Of a stretch of 64,000 nt of DNA, positions 33,336-43,700 are shown piece by piece (the stretch's first letter is position 1; the number at the start of each line of letters is the position of its first letter). This DNA comes from Morchella semilibera (lineage: Eukaryota; Ascomycota; Pezizomycetes; Pezizales; Morchellaceae). The stretch spans positions 2,656,081 to 2,720,080 of the forward strand of contig CM018606.1 of the NCBI GenBank assembly GCA_009192285.1, in the 5' to 3' direction. A program made the position numbers and the translations under genes. A model generated the notes under the pieces. The model ran no database searches, was not told where the DNA came from, and saw only the letters and a program-made list of their open reading frames with translations.

Positions 33336-34297
33336 GAGGTAATGTTGGCCGCAACTCTTCGAAGTACCACGGCCAGTCCTCCCATTAACGATCTGAGGTC
33401 GTAAAGTCTCTATCGCCTTAAAAATAGGTCACTACTAGCATGAGAGCACTCTTGACAATTTAGTACCCCATTTCAACTACAGCGTTAGAAAGCGATAAGG
33501 GCTGTCCGGAATGCGCTATATAATTTCGAGATGTTTGTTAACACAGAACCTAACACGCCCCTCCGACTTGGGTCTAAAAACCCCGACGACCCCGACCCCT
33601 TCCAAAATCTGACGGCCCCGGGTCGCAGCCAATGCTGGGGGGGGTGAAGGCTTCATGGACCATTCCAACTGCCCTGAATACTTGTCTGCAGCGGCTTTCC
33701 ATGGACTGACCCTGCAGAGAGCTCACGTAGACATTTCTGGTGCGCAGCAGCGGCGGAGTCCCCTAGTCACGCGTTAATCACCACTGCGAGGGAGTAGGAG
33801 TATTAATGGAAGAGGTACCGCGTTGAGCAGCCCAAAAACATTAGCTACTACAGCATATATGGTAAAGGTCATCTAGGTGGGCTTGTAATAGTCGCCGCTG
33901 TGTCCTTGCACGCGTGTGCGAGACTTTGGGATAGCTACATGTATGTTAAAGGTTGTTTGCCTCTTTGTCCATTACCCTACTCTACAGTTGTATGTCAGTT
34001 TGCTTGGGTCGGTTGCTAAGCCAGGCTAGGAAGGTGCTGTTGGTAGACGCCCGCTAGTGCAGTTTCCTATTTCCACCCGTATTAAAACGTTCTCGATCCA
34101 GTACTGTGTCAGACCTAGAAGTGCGCCGCATGGAAACGGCACCAAAGACTTTGGAAAATGAATACCATAATATAATAGAAGACAATGGATCTAGGAACTA
34201 ACTAAATTCTTGTATTTTGGGGTAGGAATTCATTTATTAGAAATGTAGTCTAGTAGAGATAGCTTTAGTAGTGTGGAGTTGATTCTAGATTTTATAC
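33336..34297. other. intergenic, dispersed repeat remnants
   Basis: A segment at about 34008-34078 (GGGTCGGTTG...GGAAGGTGCTGTTGG...TTTCCTATTTCC) resembles 34802-34880 next to the right arm. The two are diverged copies of one short repeat in the same orientation. Nothing else recognised. Confidence 0.4.
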
Positions 34298-34441
34298 GGT
34301 AGACCAGCTTGCCCATAAACGAGCACGGCCCATCAGCGAGCGTTGCCTGCAATTTTTCCCGTTGCAACGGATGCTACCCACCAAATTTTGGGTGTACGCT
34401 CGTTGAGTGGCCGCGCTCTCTGATGGGCAAGCTGGTCTACC
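34298..34441. mobile_element. MITE with about 19-bp terminal inverted repeats
   Basis: The ends read GGTAGACCAGCTTGCCCAT and ATGGGCAAGCTGGTCTACC, a perfect inverted repeat. An inner second pair (CGAGCG.../...CGCTCG) extends the structure. The length is 144 bp and there is no coding capacity. The dinucleotide AC flanks both sides, too short to assign a superfamily. Confidence 0.85.
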
Positions 34442-34906
34442 ACAATTCAAACCCACAGCGCGCCGAGATATGCGTCGAGCCAGTAAGAAGTGCTCAAATC
34501 GGAAATGGTCTTTAGTAATTGAAGCTCATATATTTTACACTGTTGCCTTGGCGCTGCGAGTCTGAAAGGGCAGTGGTAGCAGGTGGTTATATATATATAT
34601 GGTTGAGTCAATGTCATGGTCACGGTGGGCTGGGTCAATACCAGGACACGGTGGAAGTGGGTTAGATGTACCGCCTCGCCTAATTCTGGTGGCCTACAGC
34701 TACCAAAATTAAGCGAGGCTCCCACCACCAGAATTAGCCAGGACCCACAGTCCCACACCAATATTTAAGCAAGGGTGGTGGTGTGTCAGGTACGTGGGTC
34801 TCGGGTTGGTGACTGAGCCAGAATAGGAAGGTACTGTTGGGTGGGCGGTCGCCGCCCGTTAGCGCGGTTCCCGATTTCCGGGGGCGGGAATCGGGGCGCA
34901 TCGTGC
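34442..34906. other. spacer before the right arm
   Basis: A second copy of the short repeat seen at 34008-34078 (here 34802-34880), a GC-rich segment next to the arm border (34850-34906), and a TATATATATA run near 34590. No gene seen apart from a readthrough tail of the truncated helicase copy. Confidence 0.4.
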
Positions 34907-35386
34907 CAGGTTCCATTGCTGCTTGATGCCCACCTGCTTCAACTCTTTTAGGATCCGCAGGGTCAAGGCGAGGTTGACTATCCCTTCCAAAAGAGGTTCT
35001 CTTCTTTCCTTTGGTGCCCCTCTTTGCTCCTTCCCCATCTGGAGGCCAGACTGCCACCATGACTCCCGATGGGTTCACATAGGAACCTGTCGGCAGAGTA
35101 CCTACATGGGACAGAGGCACTCTCTTTAAATGTTTCCGCATATCGTCTGGTATTTTGGTACTGTATTTGCATGTACAGACAAAATAACCAGTGTCCATAT
35201 TGCGGTAGAACGTTACATGTTTGTCATTCATAGTTTTCACCTTGGTAACTTCTTGATGAACAACCTATACTTCGTTAGCTACAACGAAAGAGTATTGTAA
35301 AATCTGCTTACTCTCTTGTGGGTTTTCATAGCATTATCATCCCTGAGAGGCTCTCCGCACTGCACACAATCCCTTGGCCAAGACAT
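34734..35386 (-). pseudogene. 5'-end fragment of a second helicase gene copy
   Basis: Within the right arm the helicase gene's exon 1 (35386-35312), 47-bp intron (35311-35265) and start of exon 2 (35264-34907) are all present, matching the left arm. Homology stops at 34907, after the codons for AAMEP. The frame then runs 57 codons into unrelated sequence to a stop at 34734. Thus only the first zinc fingers are retained: no recombinase or helicase domains. If transcribed it could make a short zinc-finger protein with a chimeric tail, but nothing shows that it does. Confidence 0.85.
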
Positions 35387-37321
35387 ATTCGGTTTCGCAA
35401 AAATCACAGACCTTCAAGTAGTTGATGAAAACAGTTGCACTCTCTACTTAGCAGTATCTTTCTGGGTGTGCGGACATGCTCCATTAATGGCAATCTGTCA
35501 ATTAAATCCAGGATACGTCGCTCTAGTATACTTGTCATTGGGTTAATCATTCACTCATACTGCAATTTCATAGGCACCTCCGACCCCTCCGCAGGTCGAG
35601 CCTTTCAAGCCTGCCTCTGTGTTTCCTAGGATAGTGCTAACAGCAGAACATTTTGAGCATTTCCAACCGGTAAAATATAGGTACATCAATGCCATTCAAC
35701 TCTATTTACATATATATTTGACCATCACCGCGCGCCCATCTTCAGATGTTGTCGCATTGGGCATGCATACAGGGGTGTTTTCTTTCATGTCCGGGGCATG
35801 TGTAGACATTGGTCCTCTAGCGGTAAGTATACCTAGGCTGCTCTGGTAGCACCAGCCTCACTTAATTGGTTTACACGCATAGGTGCCTAGATCAACGTAT
35901 GTGGCTACAGTAAATATTAGATAGACCCCTGTCACGTCCGGATCTGGAGGGACTACTTGTCACTCAATTTTGGAAATAAATTCACCAACTTTTACGGTCG
36001 CTGGTGATTAACAAGGTCTTTGCTTCTTTTTTCAGTATTTTTCCCCATTGATTTTTTTTTTTAACGATTGGGAGTTCCATGATTGACTTCATACTTGCTA
36101 TAGCCTTTGAGAATCAGCCTGTAACTACTGTCAACAAAAACCGGAACCACCCAAAACTGGCCCTAACCCTTTCTAAAAGTTTTGCTGTAAGGGTTTTTCT
36201 TGCGAGGTGCGACTGTATACTATATGCAGAGCGTCAATTCATACCTGAAGGCCATCAACTGACCATAGACCCTTTTCTTGTATGCTATGACAATTCCCGA
36301 ATCGCTAAAGCTGACCTCGCTATAAAACAGCACTTAAGTCTATAATTTGGAGATCTGTATAGGCCGTTGAAGCGAGGATGGATGTGGGGGGCTGTCATTA
36401 ATGTGTCGCACGCTAGTCCCGATCGCACCTGCAACCACACATTGCCACAAGTCTTACTATGGACGCACACCACCCACACTACCACACCTCAACAACATCA
36501 TCATTTTCCATCATCCACCTGCAACATTTACTGTGAGCTAACCTCCACCTCTCAACTGCCTCTACTACGCGCTAACCAAGTAAATTAGCTATCCATAATC
36601 CATTTGGGATCGACAATCATTCCTCTCGTTGTTGTCAAACACAGAGATAAGCGCCACCATCCTTCTGGGATCAAATCTAAATAAAAGTCCTCCTGGTCAC
36701 GGGTAAACCGCATACAGATGAGGCATCCATCCCTCTGGGATCCAATCTAAATAAAAGTCCTCCTGATTACGCATACAGATGAGGCATCCAGCATCCTTTT
36801 GGGATCGATGATCAAGTCCTTTGCTCCACATCCCTCTGGGATCCAATCTAAATAAAAGTCCTCCTGGTTATGGGTAAACCGCACACAGATGAGGCATCTA
36901 TCCCTCTGGGGTCCCATCTAAACAAAAGTCCTCCTGGTTACGCATACAGATGAGGCATCCAGCATCCTTTTGGGATCGATGATCAAGTCCTTTGCTCCAC
37001 ATCCCTCTGGGATCCAATCTAAATAAAAGTCCTCCTGGTTACACATATAGATGAGGCATTCAGCATCCTTTTAGGATCGATGATCAAGTACTTTGCTCCA
37101 CATCCCTCTGGGATCAAATATAAAAGTCCTCCTGGTCACGGGTAAACCGCATACAGATGAGGCATCCAGCATCTTTCTGAGATTTTAAAAAAAGTCCCCC
37201 TGTTCATACAGATGAGGCACCCAGTATCCTTCTAGGATCAGCTCAGAGTTAGAGTCCCTCTAGTCACCGCTGAACCGTATGCAGGCGAGGCATTCATCAC
37301 TCTTTTAGTTACATGGTAAAT
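34907..37321 (-). repeat. 2415-bp inverted repeat, right arm
   Basis: Reverse complement of 21003-23417 with no gaps. Outer border at 37321 (GGTAAAT), inner border at 34907 (CAGGTT). The flanks differ completely on both sides of both arms. No target duplication is evident around 21003/37321. The arm carries the tandem-repeat array (about 36644-37275) and the 5' end of a helicase gene reading leftward. Confidence 0.95.
36644..37275 (-). repeat. tandem repeat array in right arm
   Basis: Inverted copy of the array at 21050-21680, with the same order of short and long units. The match of unit order argues that both arms derive from one recent duplication rather than independent array expansion. 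Confidence 0.85.
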
Positions 37322-37720
37322 TGCTAACAATCATTAGAAATTACCAGTCGACTCAGGCACCGTGTGTTTAATGAGATATTGTAACTATAGTACCCGGAAA
37401 TCAACATAACCAAAATATTTAGACGCCGTAGCTTCCTCCTGAGTATATATACAATTTACAGTTACTGTCCTTATAGATGCTTCGAGGTACCTCTGCATTT
37501 TAACCATATACAAGGATGGCTTTTTCCGTCATGGTAACTCTGGTACTGATGAGGCTCTGCTGGTGTACCGGTGAGGCTAGTGTGAGGTTCTGCTGGGATA
37601 ACCCGTTACATTACATGTATGTATGCGTGTTGGCGCTAGTGCAGTCTCCATGACATCATGGAATCTATCTAACCATCAACTATCAGCGCCATCAACTATC
37701 ACCCTCATCAATTCATCAAG
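37322..37720. other. upstream region of the JmjC-type gene
   Basis: About 400 bp with no recognised element. It probably includes the promoter and 5' end of the JmjC-type gene. The first candidate ATG used here is at 37721, with another in a different frame at 37623. Confidence 0.4.
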
Positions 37721-40700
37721 ATGGAGCACACATCCCCCCAGATTCCACCCCTGCTGGACTCTCCATCCTGCAGGTCATCTGGGTCTTCGGCAAGTGCTTT
37801 CTCTTCACTACACTCCCGTGGCTCTTCATGCCACTCTCCCAAGCAGGATAGACACCATAGACACGACTCACGACAACCCTCTTTGATCCGGGACAGGTCC
37901 CATCGCAATTATACCCCTGGTCCATCAGACAACAAAGGGACGACTCATCAATCCGCAGCACCCGGCATCGGCGTGCCAGAGATGAAAGGGACGATTCCCC
38001 ACGTCCATCATCAACCCGCCGCTCTCGATATCAGCGTGATAGACAACAAAGGGACGACTCATCAATCCGCAGCACCCGGCATCGGCGTGCCAGAGATGAA
38101 AGGGACGATTCCCCACGTCCATCATCAACCCGCCGCTCTCGATATCAGCGTGATAGACAACAAAGGGACGACTCATCAATCCGCAGCACCCGGCATCGGC
38201 GTGCCAGATATGAAAGGGACGACTCCCCAGGTTCATCAATCCGCAGCTCTCGTTATCAGCGTGACAGACAAGAAAGGGAAGGTTCATCAACCCGTAGCCT
38301 CCGGTATCAGCGTGCTAGAAATGAAAGGGACTACTCCCCACATTCATCAACCCGCAACTCTCGATACCAGCGTGACAGACAAGAAAGGGACGGTTCATCA
38401 ACCCGTAACGTCCGGTATCAGCTTGTCGAAAGGGGAAGGGAATCTCCACATATGCATTTTAGGCGAGACGGGCATGGAGACTACCAGCACAGCTCCTCTC
38501 AATATGTGGACCAACACATGGTCGTTGGTAGGATACAAAATCCTTTATCACGGCGTACCACGGGCTACAGGGGAAGGAAGGATATTTAGGAATGGATTAC
38601 GGTTCTGGTTTTCTCTTTCGGGCTCTTTGGGATTCTATGGGTTTCCGTTACACGGGGTATGAGTCATAACGGACAGGGGTATGGACTAGTATATATATAT
38701 TCGGTTATGGGTTTTCTTTCTTCTTCTTCTTTTCTCTTTCTTCTCTACTTCGTCTTCCTATTATCAACCCTCATATATAGGGTCTTCGTCTTGTTTCGTC
38801 TTTAGTCTTGTCTTGTCTTGTCTCTAGGAATATACGGTCGTATCTATAAGTATCTTCGCTTGGCATATCACCAAGAACCACGTGACCTCTTCGCCTAGTC
38901 ATAGTCGTCCGCATCCATAGTCTTCGTCCATAGTCTTCGCTCTCGTCCTCGTCCTCGTCATCGCCCCTCGTCTTGCATCGGTTGCGAGCCTTGGCTCTTT
39001 GTTCTCTTGTCTTCGCTTCGCTCCGTAACACTAAGACGAAGTAAAACCCCCGCCAACCCTCGCAACAACCATCTCCGTCTCGCTTCGCCTCGGTCGCAAT
39101 TATGACCGATCTAAGCTGGGATGTCCCCATGGGGGACCTACCCAACCCCGTCTATTTCTCCCCTGGCCCCCTCGATTGCTTCTTCCCTGAACGCAAGGGA
39201 TTTTGTCATCTCGCTCTCGTCCCCCGCTCCCACTGGTTCGACCTTGGCTGTCGCCTCGGCTCAGACCCACACGTTCATCTCCTTCGCAAGTACGCCCTCG
39301 ATCATGGTCTCAAGCGCGCCGATGCCCACTGGGCTAAGGCCACGTTTACACAACCTGCCCCGGGTAAGCTCCATATCGGGGCTCCCACCACCAATAATTC
39401 CTGCCCCGCCCACGACTCTGAAGCTATTATTCGTGGCCTTAGAGATCCCGCCCTGGCTCAACACACAATCGGCCGCCCTCTGGAAACCACTGCTGTCCCC
39501 GTCCCCTATACACTGACCGAGAGACTCACCACTTTCTTGGAAACCTTTGGCCCCGTCGAGGAGGACTTCGGGTATGAGCTCACTGAGGCTCACAACCTGA
39601 TCCATCAGCAAGACTTCATTTGTCTTCTGATATCTCCTGAGCCTCAGGAGACTTGAAAAATATTCAGGAGTCTCAGGAGACTCTCAGGAGACCTAGGAGA
39701 CAGTTGGGAGACTGCAGTCATAAGTTGAGTTTGCTGATGTCGCAGAAGCCCTCGCCGCCCTCACCACCATTGCTGACGCTCCCACCCCCACTGAATCTGC
39801 CGTATGTACGGCCCATGAGGAGGTCATTAAGGACCTCAACCTTGAACTCGAAGCCGCCGATACTCAGGCAGCTGACCTTTGGCAACGCATGTGCGAAGCC
39901 AACCAAGACTCTGATGAGGCCATTGAAGACCTCAACCAAGAAATCGCCGACCTCAAGAATGAGGTTGAAGAGTATAAGGCTGAAAACCAAGAGCTAGGAT
40001 ATCTCCTCGCTCTTCATAAGGAATCCCTCGCCACCGCTGACTCTGAAATCGCCCGCATTATTTCCGCCGCAAAAGCCTGGGAATCTCAGGCCAATGTTGT
40101 TATCGCCGATCTTCGCCTTCGTCTCGCCCCCGTCCCTGCCTTAACCCCTAAGTCTCGTTACCTCGTCCCCCGCACCCAGGATCCTCGCTCCCTCGACAAC
40201 TGGAGAAGTACACCAGTTGAACAGGTGATCCCTAAGCCGGCGTTAAAAGGTCAGCCCCTTTGGTAAATATTGGCAAACCAAAGGGGCCAGTCCCGCCACC
40301 CATTTACGTTCTTTCCTCCGCCGCCGTATCCGAAGACAGAATGTCGGAAGATAATCTCGTTGTCGCCTGCACCATTGCCCAGGACTCTGGAAAACCTCTC
40401 GCTACCCACGCCCTTATAGACACGGGCGCATCGGGGTATGCTTTTATTGACCAGGACTTCGCAGCCCGGCACAATCTTTCTCTGGTTCCGTTGAAAACCT
40501 CTCGTCTTCTGGAAGTAATCGATGGTCGCCTAGTGGAATCAGGCAAGATTACTCATGTCGCCAAGCTATCACTGAACATTAACGGACACCAGGAACTTGC
40601 CCCTTTTTTCGTCACCAAGCTGGGTCACTATCCTCTGGTTATGGGGATTCCTTGGATGCGACGTCATGACCTTGCCATTCGCCCAAAGACGAACCAGGTT

Positions 40701-43700
40701 ATTTTCGACTCCGTTTTCTGTACCCAGAACTGTTCCCTGTCCCACGCTCCCGTTACCGCTAAAGGTATCTTCGTTTCGTTTCCCGACGCTCCCGCTATAC
40801 AGATCTGCGCAATCGGAGCGGTACCCTTTGTAGGCCTCGCACGAAGGAAGCAGAATCAACTGTTCTGCGCCTCGCTGAAGGCTATCGACGAGGCCATAGC
40901 CGGAAAGACTAATGATAATCCGATGTCTCATGTACCCAAGGATCTTCGGGAGTTTATGACGTTGTTTAGAGAATCTGATGCCGCCACACTGCCGCCTCAT
41001 CGCCCTCACGACTTGAAAATAGTTTTGCAGGATGGAAAGACGCCTCCGTTTGGCCCCCTTTATGGAATGTCCAGGGCAGAACTACAGGCTCTTAGGGACT
41101 ACATCAGCAAGCTCAACTTGTGACTGGAGTCTCCCAACAGTCTCCCGGGTCTCCTGAGACTCTCCTGAGATTCTTTGACATTTTTTGAGTCTCCTGAGGC
41201 TCAGGAGATATCAGGAGACAAATGAGGTCTTGCTGATGTATATTACGGAAAACCTTTCAAAAGGGTTTATTCGTTACTCTGAATCCCCCGCTGGCGCCCC
41301 AGTTCTTTTTGTTAAGAAGGCCGATGGCTCTCTCCGCCTATGTGTGGACTACCGGAAGCTCAATGAGATCACCGTCAAGAATCGGCATCCTCTACCCTTG
41401 ATTCCGGAAACGCTGTCCCGTCTCTCCAAGGCCAAGTATTATACTAAGCTGGACCTGCGCTGGGGATATCATCAGATTAGGATTCAGGAGGGCGATGAGT
41501 GGAAAACTGCTTTCCGGACCCGCTATGGCCACTTTGAATATAACGTGATGCCGTTCGGATTGACCAATGCTCCTGCCGCTTTTCAACACTGGATCAATGA
41601 TCTTCTGCGACCCTTTCTTGATCACTTTGCTACGGCCTATCTTGATGATGTTCTGATCTACTCCGAATCTCTGGCAGAACACAAACAACATGTTAAGGAA
41701 ATTCTTAAGGTCTTTCAGATTCATGGCGTACATCTCAAGCCGGAGAAATGCGAGTTCTATGTGCAACAGACGAGGTATCTCGGGCTTATTATTACTCCCG
41801 AAGGCATAAAGATGGACGATAGGAAAGTATCCACTATTAAGGATTGGGAAACGCCCACCAAGCTTCGGGAAGTTCAGGAATTCCTAGGCTTCGCTAATTT
41901 TTACCGGCGATTTATCTATGCGTATTCCAGAGTCGTGGCACCGCTCACCGCCCTAACCAAGAAAAACGTAAAGTTTGAATGGTCTCAGAGGGCGGAAGAT
42001 GCATTCCAGAAACTCAAGGACGCTTTTACTTCGGCTCCTATTTTAGCTCACTTCGACTTTGAAAAAGAAGTTATAGTGGAAACTGATGCCTCCGACTATG
42101 TCTCCGCTGGTATTATGTCACAATATGACGATGAAGGAATCTTGCACCCAGTAGCATTCTTCTCTAAGAAGCACTCTCCGGCAGAATGTAATTACGAGAT
42201 CTATGATAAGGAATTACTGGCAGTCATCAGGAGTTTTGAGGAATGGCGTCCACATTTGGAGGGGTCCCGATATCCTATTAAGGTGCTAAGCGATCACAGA
42301 AACCTGGAGTACTTCATGTCAACCAAGTTACTCAATCGTCGTCAAACCCGATGGGCGGAATTTCTATCTCGGTTCAATTTCGTTATTCAATTTAGGCCAG
42401 GAAAACAAGGAGGAAAGCCAGACGCGCTTACTAGGAGATCAGGAGACCTCCCTAAAGAAGGGGATAAACGTCTTACACATCAATCGCAGACGGTGTTGAA
42501 GCAGGAGAATCTGAATCCGGAAATTAAGCTAAGTTTGTTGGCGGGTTCTTTGACAAATGAACCCGCTGAAGGAATGCCCACCGTAAAAGAGTTATTGACT
42601 CAAGCTTACCAAGTTGACAGTTTTCCCGATCAAGTTCTTATTATGTTGCGCAACGGCACAAAACACTCCAAGAAGATATCGCTAGCGGAATGTACTGAGA
42701 CTGAAGATGGCTTTCTATTGTATAGAAATGCAATCTATGTACCAGAGTTCAATGATCTTCAGCTTCGATTGCTACAAGAACATCACGACAAACCATCCGC
42801 CGGACATCCAGGAAGGGCTAAGACCTTAGAGCTTATTAGTCGGAATTATTATTGGCCAAAGATGAGGAAATACGTCGACCGTTACGTGTTAAACTGTAAC
42901 ACATGCTCTCGCAGTAAAGCCTCTCGCAATGCTCTACAGGGGGTTCTTCGACCTCTTGCGGTGCCAAAGAGCCCCTGGACTGAGGTGTCAATGGACTTCG
43001 TAACGGGACTTCCTGATAGCAATGGTTTTAATGCGATTCTAGTGGTCGTGGATCGACTGACAAAAATGCGCCACTTTATACCATGTACCGAAGAGGCAAA
43101 TGCTAGAGATGTTGCCAACATGTATCTTGACTCAGTCTGGAAACTTCATGGACTCCCGGAAACCATAGTCTCGGATCGCGGCACTCAGTTCACGGCCGAG
43201 TTTTGGAAAATTTTATGTCATCGTTTGGACATCGCCCCCCGTTATAGCACCGCCTTTCATCCTCAAACTGATGGACAAACGGAAAGAATTAATGCAATTA
43301 TGGAGCAATATCTCAGGGCCTATGTCTCTTATCAACAGGACGATTGGACACAATATTTGTCGATGGCGGAATTCGCAACCAATAATCATGTATCCGAGAC
43401 CACCAAGATGTCACCGTTTCAAGCCAACTATGGACGAAGCCCTCGAATGTCTTTTGCCCCCTTACAGCATGGAAGGACTACTAATGAGGACCAAGCCAAT
43501 AGTATGGCCAGAACTATGGCCCAGATTTATGAATTTCTTCGCGATGAAATGGCCCGAGCTCAGAGAATACAGAAAGATGCCGCAAATAAGAATCGTATTC
43601 CTGCTCCTCGCTACGCTATAGGTGATGAAGTCTTTCTCTCAACCAGGAACATTGAAACCAAGCGACCCTCGAAGAAACTTGATTGGAAACGCATCGGCCC

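Noticed and set aside
31667-33354. Many Thr/Ser/Pro-rich or Gly/Val-rich open frames in the GGT blocks
   Set aside because: They are composition artefacts of C-free simple sequence, present on both strands with no start context or domain.
21003-37321. The inverted arms as true terminal inverted repeats of one 16.3-kb transposon
   Set aside because: No target duplication is visible outside 21003 and 37321, and the inner border cuts the coding sequence, so two copies or a repair event fits better. Not fully excluded.
37721-38662. Single 313-residue open frame starting at 37721 read straight through
   Set aside because: Its repeat part is in a different frame from the one that splices into the PGPP and JmjC exons, and it runs through the donor into the LTR. 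The start codon may be shared, but the long frame itself is a repeat artefact.
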